Source: Dyadobacter sp. CY356 (GTDB lineage Bacteria > Bacteroidota > Bacteroidia > Cytophagales > Spirosomataceae). From it: DNA of 64,000 nucleotides. This document shows, one piece after another, positions 24,843 through 32,980 of this stretch. Each line of letters opens with the position of its first letter. The stretch's first letter is position 1. Below the pieces are notes generated by a model. The model was not told the origin of the DNA and did no database searches. It was given only the letters and a program-made list of their open reading frames with translations. A program made the translations under genes and the position numbers. The stretch covers positions 248,001 through 312,000 of the forward strand of contig NZ_JAJTSZ010000006.1 in NCBI RefSeq assembly GCF_021440195.1, written 5' to 3'.

Positions 24843-25226
24843 ATGAAAAATTCAATCAAAAATATCGCTGTTGCTTTCGCATTTGTTACTTCTTTCGCTT
24901 TTGCTGCTAACGCCGAAAACAAAGAAACCAAAAAAGCTTCCGCTTTCGGAACGGGTGTTTACATCAATAAAGGCGGAAAAATCAATGTGTTAGTTGATAA
25001 AGCTGATAACAACGCAGCGACGACCATACTGGTAAAAAACGAACAAGGTGAAGTTGTTTACCGTGAAGTCGTTGGAAAAGGAAACCAAAAATTCGGTCGC
25101 CAGTTGAACGTTACAGATCTTGAAGCCGGGAAATATGACATTGATGTAATCAGTAAAAACGAAACACAAACCAAATCATTCCAGTTATCAGATCAAAAAA
25201 CAGAACGTGTTTTAACGATTAAATAA
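24843..25226 (+). CDS. 127-residue secreted beta-rich protein, copy 3
   Basis: Differs from copy 1 at only two residues (Glu to Gly in the REVVxKG segment, Lys to Thr in the NVxDL segment). The upstream region with the promoter is duplicated too, offset 1387 bases. The near identity points to recent duplication or gene conversion. Same predicted export and fold as copy 1; function unknown. Confidence 0.8.
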   Translation: MKNSIKNIAVAFAFVTSFAFAANAENKETKKASAFGTGVYINKGGKINVLVDKADNNAATTILVKNEQGEVVYREVVGKGNQKFGRQLNVTDLEAGKYDIDVISKNETQTKSFQLSDQKTERVLTIK

Positions 25227-25294
25227 GATTTTTTTCAAGATTCATTATTAGCCATTTATAAAGAAAAATTAGCCATACTTTAAAAATAACAGCC

Positions 25295-25678
25295 ATGAAA
25301 ACTTACATCAAAAATATCGCCATCGCTTTTGCACTTGTTACTTCTTTTGCTTTCACTGCCAATGCAGATGATAAAGCGACCAAAAAATCAACCGGTTTCG
25401 GTACTGGAATTTATTCAACCAAAGGAGGTAAAATCAATGTACTGGTCGACAAAGTAAATCAGGACTCACCAACAATTTTATTGTTAAAAAACGATCAGGG
25501 AGAAGTTGTTTACCGTGAAGTCATTGAAAAAGGAAGCCAAAAATTCGGACGCTCTTTTAATCTGAATGATCTGGAAGCAGGAAAATACGAGATCCAGGTG
25601 ACCAGCAATGGAGAAACACAGTCAAAATCACTTCAGTTGACAGAACAAAAAACAGAACGTGTTTTGACAATCAATTAA
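25295..25678 (+). CDS. 127-residue secreted beta-rich protein, copy 4
   Basis: Occupies the same place after copy 3 as copy 2 does after copy 1 (68-base gap). The signal peptide matches copy 2, but the mature chain (TGIYSTKGGKINVLVDKVNQ, LLLKNDQGEVVYREVIEKG, AGKYEIQVTS) is closer to copies 1 and 3 in places, a mosaic suggesting recombination between copies. It is followed by a strong terminator. Confidence 0.8.
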   Translation: MKTYIKNIAIAFALVTSFAFTANADDKATKKSTGFGTGIYSTKGGKINVLVDKVNQDSPTILLLKNDQGEVVYREVIEKGSQKFGRSFNLNDLEAGKYEIQVTSNGETQSKSLQLTEQKTERVLTIN

Positions 25679-25720
25679 TCCGGAATTCATTTTGTAGCCC
25701 AATCTATTAGCCAGAATATT

Positions 25721-25753
25721 AAAAACGGTTTCCCTGAACAGGAAACCGTTTTT
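25721..25753 (+). terminator. Intrinsic terminator after copy 4
   Basis: A 13-bp stem (AAAAACGGTTTCC / GGAAACCGTTTTT) with a 7-base loop. Confidence 0.85.
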
Positions 25754-25916
25754 GCGTTTTATTTCACTCTTTAAATTGCCGTTCAATCACTATCTGCATT
25801 TAGTTCCAATCCATTGTTATCCGCCGTTGCAACTGATCCGACTAACATGATGAAAATGTCTGACGAAGCCTGGGAAATTCAAGCACAAGCATTAATTCAT
25901 CATAATCACATCAGCT

Positions 25917-26300
25917 ATGAAAAAGACTATCAAAACATTCGCAACTGCATTTGTCCTAATTATGGTCACCTGCATTTCTGCCTTCGCAGATGAAAAGGAA
26001 GCAAAAAAACCTACCGGCTTCAAAACCGGGATTTACCGTTGTATAGATGGAAAAATCAATGTCTATATCGACCGCGTTAATAAATCTGCGCCGGCAATTA
26101 TTCTGTTGAGCAACGATGGCGGACAGGTTTTATACCGTGAGATTATCAGAGGCAACAGCGCTAAGTTTGGTCGGGCCCTGAATGTAGACCAGCTTGAAGA
26201 CGGACATTATACGCTCAAAATAATGATAGGTAATGAAATCTTGTCCAAATCCGTCTATTTGGAAGAACAAAAAGTCCAACGCTCCTTAAAAATTGAATAA
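25917..26300 (+). CDS. 127-residue secreted beta-rich protein, copy 5 (divergent)
   Basis: Again exactly 127 residues, with a signal peptide ending SAFA and the family core TGIYRCIDGKINVYIDRVN, IILLSNDGGQVLYREIIRG, AKFGRALNVDQL and GHYTLKIM. It is the most diverged member and lies beyond the copy 4 terminator, so it is transcribed separately. Function unknown. Confidence 0.78.
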   Translation: MKKTIKTFATAFVLIMVTCISAFADEKEAKKPTGFKTGIYRCIDGKINVYIDRVNKSAPAIILLSNDGGQVLYREIIRGNSAKFGRALNVDQLEDGHYTLKIMIGNEILSKSVYLEEQKVQRSLKIE

Positions 26301-26355
26301 CGTTTTCCTGTCATTACGCATACATCCCCAAGCTTATTATTAGCCATGATCATAT

Positions 26356-26390
26356 AAAAACGGCTTCCAGATCACCGGAAGCCGTTTTTT
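26356..26390. terminator. Bidirectional terminator between copy 5 and the dioxygenase gene
   Basis: A 13-bp stem (AAAAACGGCTTCC / GGAAGCCGTTTTT) with an 8-9 base loop and T runs on both strands, placed between convergent genes. Confidence 0.85.
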
Positions 26391-26405
26391 GTTTTTCTTC
26401 TCTTG

Positions 26406-27350
26406 TTATTTACTTTCTGCCACAATCGTCGGAAGCTCCGCCTCGATTTTCTCTCTTCTTGGTTCATACCATTCAGGCAGCTTTAATGAAGTACCTAATT
26501 CAGCAACACTTTCATCCACGGCAAACCCGGGAGGATTTGTAGCAATTTCAAATAAAATTCCGCCTGGTTCCCGATAATAAATGCTATGAAAATAATTACG
26601 GTCTAAAACTTCGGTTGGATTATAACTTCCAGACAACAATTTCTCACGGATTTCCAACTGCGTTTCATCACTATCCGTAGCAAAAGCTACGTGGTGCACA
26701 GAACCTGCCCCTAGTAACGCACGAATATCTTTTGGCGATTCGAGCACGTCCACATAAGAACCAGGTCCGCCTGCACCGGCTTCAAATCTATAAACTCCAT
26801 TTTCTTCGGCAACCAGACGATGCTGCATTACATCGGTTAACAAAGAAACTGTTTTATCAATTTTATATTCATTTAACGAAACGGTATAAGCCCCACGGAT
26901 TGAATATTCGGTTGGAATTTTCCCGTTATTCCATCCCGGACGATTGTCAATATCGTTGGCAACAAGCTCTACGCCCATTCCGTCATAATCTTCAAAACGT
27001 AGATAAGTTTCATTAAACCGTCTGTATGGCCCTGCATAAGGTATACCAAAATGCACCAGTCTGTCCATCCAGAAACTCAAAGAAGCAGTTGGAATTGAAA
27101 AAGCAGAATAAGTTAATTGCCCTCCGCCTTTCCGTCCTCTCACCAAACCAGCATATGGAAAAAATGTAACAATTGAACCTGGTGAACCTGTTTCGTCACC
27201 ATAATACAAATGATAAACATCAGGAGCATCAAAATTGACGGTTTTTTTAACCATTTTCAATCCCAGAATTCCTACGTAAAAATCTACATTTCTTTGGGCG
27301 TCGCTTGCCAAAGCGGTGATATGATGCAAGCCGTTAATAAGATTTTCCAT
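26406..27350 (-). CDS. VOC-family ring-cleaving dioxygenase (MhqO/MhqA-like)
   Basis: 314 residues with two vicinal-oxygen-chelate repeats (about 5-130 and 150-280). INGLHHITAL at the N-terminus, GSVHHVAFA in the second repeat and FEIATNPPGFAVDE near the end supply the His-His-Glu metal ligands (His in both HHxT/HHVAF, Glu in LFEIA). It is annotated across bacteria as quinone- or hydroquinone-linked ring-cleaving dioxygenase. It stands alone and convergent with copy 5. A short palindrome upstream may be its operator. Confidence 0.88.
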   Translation of the reverse strand: MENLINGLHHITALASDAQRNVDFYVGILGLKMVKKTVNFDAPDVYHLYYGDETGSPGSIVTFFPYAGLVRGRKGGGQLTYSAFSIPTASLSFWMDRLVHFGIPYAGPYRRFNETYLRFEDYDGMGVELVANDIDNRPGWNNGKIPTEYSIRGAYTVSLNEYKIDKTVSLLTDVMQHRLVAEENGVYRFEAGAGGPGSYVDVLESPKDIRALLGAGSVHHVAFATDSDETQLEIREKLLSGSYNPTEVLDRNYFHSIYYREPGGILFEIATNPPGFAVDESVAELGTSLKLPEWYEPRREKIEAELPTIVAESK

Positions 27351-27628
27351 GATTTAAAATTTATATGTTGTTACATTTAATGTATATACATGTATTTATC
27401 AGACTTGGTTCCATAAAGTGATAAAATAATATCAAAAAGTTGGTTTGATCAATTCAACAAATCCGGAATATATTGTACAGATTATCGATTCAGGACACTT
27501 TTTGAAAAGAAAACTTTTAAAAACATCATATTTCAATCCTCAACAATAAGGAGATAGGTTGAAAATTATTCTTTTACAAGTATCGGTGACATTTGGCTTT
27601 CAAACACCATTTCATAAATCTGTTTCAT
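27351..27628. promoter_or_regulatory. Divergent regulatory gap with palindrome ATGTATATACAT
   Basis: A perfect 12-bp palindrome ATGTATATACAT at 27380-27391, overlapping TACATGTA, lies 30-41 bases upstream of the dioxygenase ATG. MarR-type repressors of quinone-responsive genes bind sites of this size. No regulator gene is adjacent, so the assignment is tentative. The rest of the gap shows nothing else. Confidence 0.35.
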
Positions 27629-28747
27629 ATGAATTCTCGTCGTGATTTCCTCCAAAAGGTTTCCCTTGGTATTGGCGTAACTGCACTTGCAGGTTTGCCT
27701 GCCTCTGCCGCAGCTCCGTCTGTCCCCCTGGTTCGTGCTGAAAAACAGCTCCGTGTTGCTATTATGGGACTGGGCGGATATGCTAACATCGTAGCCGAAG
27801 CTATGCAGAAATGTACTATGGCAACATTAGTTGGAGTTGTTTCCGGCACTCCGTCCAAAGTTGATACCTGGAAAAAGAAATATAACATCCCTGATAAAAA
27901 CGTTTATAACTATGAAAATGTCGGTGATATAAAAAACAATCCGGATATTGATATTGTATATGTAACGACGCCAAATTCCCTTCATCATAAACATGTATTG
28001 CAAATAGCAGCAGCCGGGAAACATGTGCTTTGCGAAAAACCGGTAGCTGACAATGCCAAACAAACCCGTGAAATGATTGCGGCCTGTGAAAAAGCGGGCG
28101 TTAAATTTTATATCGGATATCGGATGCACTTTGAGCCTCACACACGTGAGCTTATCCGAATGCGCGAATCGGGAGAACTTGGAAAAATTATGCATGTCAA
28201 TAATTACATGGGTTTCAAAAGCGGCGATCCAACGCAGTGGCGTTTGAAAAAAGCACTGGCTGGTGGTGGTGCTATGATGGATGTCGGCGTTTATGCACTC
28301 AATGGCGCACGCTATGGAACCGGTGAAGAACCTGTCTGGGTAACGGCTCAGGAATCTAAAACGGATCCGGTAAAATTTAAGGAAGTTGACGAAACAATCA
28401 CTTTTCAGCTGGGATTTCCAAGCGGTGTAATAGCCAATTGCGGCACAACCTATAACTTCAACAATTTCGAAAGACTTTATGTAATAGGCGAAAAAGGATT
28501 TGTTGAGCTGAGTCCCGCGTTTGGTTACGGACCGATTAAAGGCAGAACAAACGCAGGGCCAATGGAAATGCCGGCTCATATTCCTCACCAGACTTTACAG
28601 ATGGACGGACTGGCTGATATTATTTTAAACAACAAACCGGATCCGCACATTACTGGACAGGAAGGATTAAAGGATATGATTGTGGTAGACGCCGTCTACG
28701 AATCGATCAGAAAAGGAGGACAGAAAATTTTTATCAACAAAGCATAG
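27629..28747 (+). CDS. Tat-exported Gfo/Idh/MocA oxidoreductase
   Basis: 372 residues from the ATG at 27629, chosen because it begins MNSRRDFLQKVSLGIG, a twin-arginine signal (S-R-R-D-F-L-Q-K) ending near PASAAA; an in-frame TTG at 27593 only adds a non-conserved extension. The Rossmann start VAIMGLGGYA, HVLCEKPVADNAKQT and GGGAMMDVGVYALN are family landmarks. Tat export implies folding with a tightly bound NAD(P) cofactor in the cytoplasm and action in the periplasm, as for glucose-fructose oxidoreductases. Single gene, closed by a terminator. Confidence 0.9.
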   Translation: MNSRRDFLQKVSLGIGVTALAGLPASAAAPSVPLVRAEKQLRVAIMGLGGYANIVAEAMQKCTMATLVGVVSGTPSKVDTWKKKYNIPDKNVYNYENVGDIKNNPDIDIVYVTTPNSLHHKHVLQIAAAGKHVLCEKPVADNAKQTREMIAACEKAGVKFYIGYRMHFEPHTRELIRMRESGELGKIMHVNNYMGFKSGDPTQWRLKKALAGGGAMMDVGVYALNGARYGTGEEPVWVTAQESKTDPVKFKEVDETITFQLGFPSGVIANCGTTYNFNNFERLYVIGEKGFVELSPAFGYGPIKGRTNAGPMEMPAHIPHQTLQMDGLADIILNNKPDPHITGQEGLKDMIVVDAVYESIRKGGQKIFINKA

Positions 28748-28753
28748 TGACAA

Positions 28754-28786
28754 TGCCCGGCCTTCAATCGCCGGGCACTTTTGCTT
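28754..28786 (+). terminator. Intrinsic terminator after the Tat oxidoreductase
   Basis: TGCCCGGC / GCCGGGCA stem with an 8-base loop, then CTTTTGCTTTTT. Confidence 0.8.
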
Positions 28787-28861
28787 TTTACAATACCTTG
28801 ATTTAATTTTTTCTTAATCCGAAAAAACCCTGAAATATAAGGATCAGGATATGAGATACGT

Positions 28862-28869
28862 TAACTTTG
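28862..28869 (+). promoter_or_regulatory. -7 box for the DUF3050 gene
   Basis: TAACTTTG matches TAnnTTTG, 43 bases before the ATG at 28913. No clear -33 TTG. Confidence 0.4.
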
Positions 28870-28912
28870 CGGCTTCATTCAGCATTTAATTTCGTATTTC
28901 AATTCAATTGTT

Positions 28913-29701
28913 ATGTCAGACCATATAAATAAATTACAAATAGCTATCGAGCCGCTCAGGCAGCAAATCATCAATCATAAAGTTTATTCTGCCATTACCG
29001 AGCTGGACGATCTGAGAATATTCATGCAGTATCACGTTTTTGCAGTCTGGGATTTCATGTCGCTTCTCAAAGCACTTCAAAATAATCTGACTTGCACTTC
29101 TGTCCCCTGGTTTCCGGTTGGGTCAGCTGTTACGAGACATCTGATCAATGAAATTGTAGCCGGGGAAGAATCGGATATTGATCAAAATGGTGATCTCAAA
29201 AGTCATTATGAATTATATCTGGAAGCAATGCTGCAAAGTGGCGCGGATACATCTCAAATTGAAAAATTCATTTCTGAATTAAGAATTAGTAATAATCTGA
29301 GTGCTTCCTTTGAAGTTTCAGACGCACCGCAAGCTGCTCAGGATTTTGTCAATTTCACTTTCAAGATCATCAATAGCAAAAAGGATTATTTGCAGGCCGC
29401 AACTTTCACCTTTGGAAGAGAAGATCTGATCCCAAATATGTTTCATTCCATCGTAAACGATATCAGTAAAACTTTCCCGGAGGAAGTTTCCATTTTTAAA
29501 TATTATCTGGAAAGACATATCGAAGTCGATGGAGATCATCACAGTAATCTGGCTTTGCAGATGACTTCCAACCTTTGTGGTGACAATGAAACTTACTGGA
29601 AAGAAGCAGAACAGGCTACCATTCAATCGCTGCAAAAAAGAATTGATCTTTGGGACGCTGTCTACGAGCAGATTGCAAGTAAAAATGCGATATTAAATTA
29701 A
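28913..29701 (+). CDS. DUF3050 protein (heme-oxygenase-like fold)
   Basis: 262 residues, all-helical by appearance. HKVYSAITELDDLRIFMQYHVFAVWDFMSLLKALQ near residue 22 and RHIEVDGDHHSNLALQM near the C-terminus match the DUF3050 pattern. Conserved His, Glu and Asp residues could hold a metal as in related heme-oxygenase-like di-iron proteins. Cytoplasmic, no signal peptide. It is 17 bases ahead of rlmF, so likely one transcript. Its reaction is unknown. Confidence 0.85.
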   Translation: MSDHINKLQIAIEPLRQQIINHKVYSAITELDDLRIFMQYHVFAVWDFMSLLKALQNNLTCTSVPWFPVGSAVTRHLINEIVAGEESDIDQNGDLKSHYELYLEAMLQSGADTSQIEKFISELRISNNLSASFEVSDAPQAAQDFVNFTFKIINSKKDYLQAATFTFGREDLIPNMFHSIVNDISKTFPEEVSIFKYYLERHIEVDGDHHSNLALQMTSNLCGDNETYWKEAEQATIQSLQKRIDLWDAVYEQIASKNAILN

Positions 29702-29718
29702 ATCTGACTACTTTTTCA

Positions 29719-30687
29719 TTGGCCCAGAAATCAAAAAAAATACATACTGAAAAGACCAGTCTGCATGCGCGAAACCTGCATAGGGAAAGGTATGATTTTG
29801 AGGAATTAATAAATAGTCAAAGTGAATTATCGAAGTTTGTTTTCATCAATCCGTTTGGTGACAAATCCATCGACTTTGCAAATCCGGATGCAGTTAAAGC
29901 GCTAAATAAAGCTTTATTAAAACATTTTTACGGAATTATTTATTGGGATATTCCGGACGGCTATCTTTGTCCGCCCATTCCGGGGCGGGCAGATTATATT
30001 CATTATATCGCCGATTTACTTGCTTCTGTTAATGATGAAAAATTCCCTGTGGGAAAGGAGGTTAAAGTTCTTGATATCGGTGTCGGCGCAAATTGTGTGT
30101 ATCCAATCGTAGGACACAGAGAGTATGGATGGAGTTTTACAGGATCTGACGTTGACCCTGTTTCTATCAATTCTGCCAGACAAATTATCGACAAAAATCC
30201 TTCCCTCGAAGGAGCGATTGATATTCGTCTGCAAACTTCTTCCAAACATATTTTTAAAGGAATTATCCAGCCCGCAGAAATTTTTGATGTTACTATTTGT
30301 AATCCTCCATTTCATGCATCTCTTGCAGAAGCGCAGGCCGGAACAAAACGAAAACTAACCAATCTTGGACTAAAAAGCGGAGCAAAACCAACGTTAAATT
30401 TCGGCGGACAAAACGCAGAATTATGGGTTGAAGGTGGTGAAGAAGCCTTTATAAGACAAATGGTCCGGGAGAGCGCGGAAATCGCAAACCAATGTTTATG
30501 GTTTACCTCGTTGATTTCTAAAAAGACAACTTTGCCTGGCGTTTATGCTGAATTGAAAAAGGTTAATGCATTCAATGTGAAAACAGTAGAAATGGCACAA
30601 GGACAAAAAGTGAGCAGGTTTGTGGCGTGGACGTTTTTGGATAAGGAAACGCAGAAGAAATGGGCGAATGAGCGATTCGGGAAATGA
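29719..30687 (+). CDS. rlmF: 23S rRNA (adenine(1618)-N6)-methyltransferase
   Basis: 322 residues from a TTG start; no closer ATG or GTG keeps the conserved SLHARNLHRERYD N-terminus. FANPDAVKALNKALLKHFYG, WDIPDGYLCPPIPGRADYIHYIADLL, the SAM-binding LDIGVGANC (about 118-126) and the catalytic NPPF at residues 195-198 are diagnostic of RlmF. It methylates adenine 1618 of 23S rRNA. It shares a transcript with the DUF3050 gene. Confidence 0.95.
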   Translation: MAQKSKKIHTEKTSLHARNLHRERYDFEELINSQSELSKFVFINPFGDKSIDFANPDAVKALNKALLKHFYGIIYWDIPDGYLCPPIPGRADYIHYIADLLASVNDEKFPVGKEVKVLDIGVGANCVYPIVGHREYGWSFTGSDVDPVSINSARQIIDKNPSLEGAIDIRLQTSSKHIFKGIIQPAEIFDVTICNPPFHASLAEAQAGTKRKLTNLGLKSGAKPTLNFGGQNAELWVEGGEEAFIRQMVRESAEIANQCLWFTSLISKKTTLPGVYAELKKVNAFNVKTVEMAQGQKVSRFVAWTFLDKETQKKWANERFGK

Positions 30688-30732
30688 TTTCAATAGTATT
30701 TTTTGAAATAAACGTTATCCCAAAGTTGGTTA

Positions 30733-31920
30733 TACCACCCTTTCAGGGTTGAGCTTCGATGCGTTATGCCAATTTCTATAATAATGTCATCCCTTCGGGA
30801 TTGTTATAAATAAGAAAATTCGAAGGTTAAAAAAATGCTGTTAGATTATCTTCTAAAAATCAATAATTGATTAAATTTAAATTCATTCCCTTTCTAAAAC
30901 CCTTATTCTCATCCATTCAAAATCAGCATGGGATGATATAAACATAATATGCCGCCCTTTCAAGGTTGAGCTTCGATGAGTTATGCCAATTTCTATAATA
31001 ATGTCATCCCTTCGGGATTGTTATAAATAAGTAAATTCGAAGTTTAAAAATATGCTGTTAGATTATCTTCTAAAAATCAATTATTGATTGATTTCTAAAT
31101 TTAAAATTCATTCCCCGTCTAAAATACTGATACTCATCCATCCAAAATCGGCATGGGAAGATATTAACATAATATGCCACCCTTTCAGGGTTTTGGCACG
31201 AATGTGTTTCAGCCAATTTCTATAATAATGTCATCCCTTCGGGATTGTTATAAATAAGAAAATTCGAAGGTTTAAAAATATGCTGTTAGATTATCTTCTA
31301 AAAATCAATTATTGATTGATTTCTAAATTTAAAATTCATTCCCCGTCTAAAATGCTGATACTCATCCATCCAAAATCAGCATGGGACGATATTAATATAA
31401 TATGCCACCCTTTCAGGGTTTTGGCACGAATGTGTTTCAGCCAATTTCTATAATAATATCATCCCTTCGGGATTGTTATAAATAAGAAAATTCGAAGGTT
31501 TGAAAATATGCTGTTAGATTATCTTCTAGAAATCAATTATTGATTGATTTTTAAATTTAAATTCATTCCCCGTCTAAAATGCTGATAATCATACATCCAA
31601 AATCAGCATGGGATGATATTAATATCATATGCCACCCTTTCAGGGTTGAGCTTCGAAGAGCTATGCCAATTTCTATAATAATGTCATCCCTTCGGTATTG
31701 TATCGCCAGAAAATACACAACTCTAAAAATACAATTTAAAAAATACATTTTTACGATTGGCTTCTAAAATCAATAAGTTGATAAGTATTTACAAATCAAT
31801 TAATGCCTAAAATCCTGATTCATAAACCTGATTTTTTGCTCTTCCATAATCCCGAAGGGATGACATTATTATAGAGATGCATTTACGATTCAGGAGTCAA
31901 ACCCTGAAAGGGTGACATAA
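30733..31920. repeat. Array of five direct repeats of about 225 bp plus one inverted partial copy
   Basis: The CCRCCCTTT anchor starts at 30735, 30952, 31177, 31405 and 31632 (spacing 217, 225, 228 and 227). Each unit holds two short palindromes (CCCTTTCAGGG-like and ATCCCTTCGGGAT), the conserved segment CCAATTTCTATAATAATGTC, and an AT-rich stretch with AAATCAGCATGGGA. At about 31843-31920 both palindromes recur in reverse order and orientation, closing the array with an inverted end. The 30688-32022 gap contains no convincing gene. Confidence 0.9.
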
Positions 31921-32022
31921 ATATTTCTGTCACTCTGTGTTATAAACATTAAATTTCCGCTAAACTTTCCTTATACATTTACTGTCAAGATTTTGGCCGT
32001 TATTTATCTATAATTCGTCCTC

Positions 32023-32943
32023 ATGAAAAAATTCACCTTTTTCGCCTCAGCAATAACTTTGGCATTATCTTTTATTACACCGGTTTCACTTTCTGCTCAA
32101 ATCATGGATAAAAATACAATAATTGCACCCGGAGCCCAGGTTGAAAAATTGGGTGAAGGCTATAAATTCACCGAAGGCCCCGTTGCTGATGTTCAGGGAA
32201 ATGTTTTTTTTACAGATCAGCCAAATAATAAAATAATACGTTGGGATGCGGAAAGTGGCGAATTCAGTATTTTTTCAGAAAATTCAGGCCGTGCAAATGG
32301 TATGTATTTTGACAAAAAAGGAAATTTGGTAGCCTGCTCAGATGAAGACAACCAGGTTTGGTCATTTGATAAAATAGGAAACCATACCGTACTTGTAAAA
32401 GACTATGACGGAAAACTGTTGAATGGCCCGAATGACCTTTGGATCGATTCCAAAGGTGGTATTTATTTAACAGATCCGCTTTATCCGAGAGATTACTGGA
32501 AACGTGATCCGAAAATGCAGCAGGATGGAGAACACCTGTATTACCTGAGTCCTGATAGTAAAAAATTAGTGCGCGCGGACGATCAGCTAAAAAAGCCCAA
32601 TGGAATTATTGGCACTGCCGACGGAAAAAATTTATATGTTGCGGACATCGGTGCAAGCAAAACCTATGTTTATGACATCAACAAAGACGGATCATTATCT
32701 AACAAAACCTTGTTTGTATCAAAAGGCTCGGACGGGATGATTCTTGACAATGAGGGGAATTTGTACATTACCGGAAACGGTGTAACAGTTTTCAATAAAA
32801 AAGGAGAAGAAATCGCACATTTCCCGGTTCATAAAGGCTGGACAGCCAATTTATGTTTTGGTGGAAAAAATCGCGATTTATTATTTATAACTGCTGAAAC
32901 GGCTGTTTACGGAATTAAAATGCGAGTGAAAGGAATTAAATAA
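32023..32943 (+). CDS. SMP-30/gluconolactonase-family secreted protein
   Basis: 306 residues with a signal peptide (about 1-25, ending LSAQ). Six-bladed propeller landmarks: YKFTEGPVADVQGNVFFTD, NGPNDLWID, KPNGIIGT and DGMILDNEGNLYIT. The family's metal-binding residues include Glu in TEGP, Asn in PND and Asp in DG. These hydrolyse sugar lactones in the periplasm or outside the cell. It is 37 bases before the M3 peptidase gene, probably co-transcribed. Confidence 0.88.
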   Translation: MKKFTFFASAITLALSFITPVSLSAQIMDKNTIIAPGAQVEKLGEGYKFTEGPVADVQGNVFFTDQPNNKIIRWDAESGEFSIFSENSGRANGMYFDKKGNLVACSDEDNQVWSFDKIGNHTVLVKDYDGKLLNGPNDLWIDSKGGIYLTDPLYPRDYWKRDPKMQQDGEHLYYLSPDSKKLVRADDQLKKPNGIIGTADGKNLYVADIGASKTYVYDINKDGSLSNKTLFVSKGSDGMILDNEGNLYITGNGVTVFNKKGEEIAHFPVHKGWTANLCFGGKNRDLLFITAETAVYGIKMRVKGIK

Positions 32944-32980
32944 GACAAAAAAAACAAGCAGGAACATAACCCACACAAAC

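Noticed and set aside
27827..28588. A 253-codon open frame antisense to the Tat oxidoreductase
   Set aside because: The sense strand encodes a complete, family-matching protein; the antisense frame has no recognisable domain and odd composition rich in Phe, His and Arg.
28913..30687. DUF3050 and rlmF as a functional pair
   Set aside because: The 17-base spacing suggests one transcript, but nothing in the sequence links the reactions.
30733..31920. CRISPR array
   Set aside because: Units are about 225 bp with the entire unit conserved; there are no short repeats with unique spacers and no cas genes.
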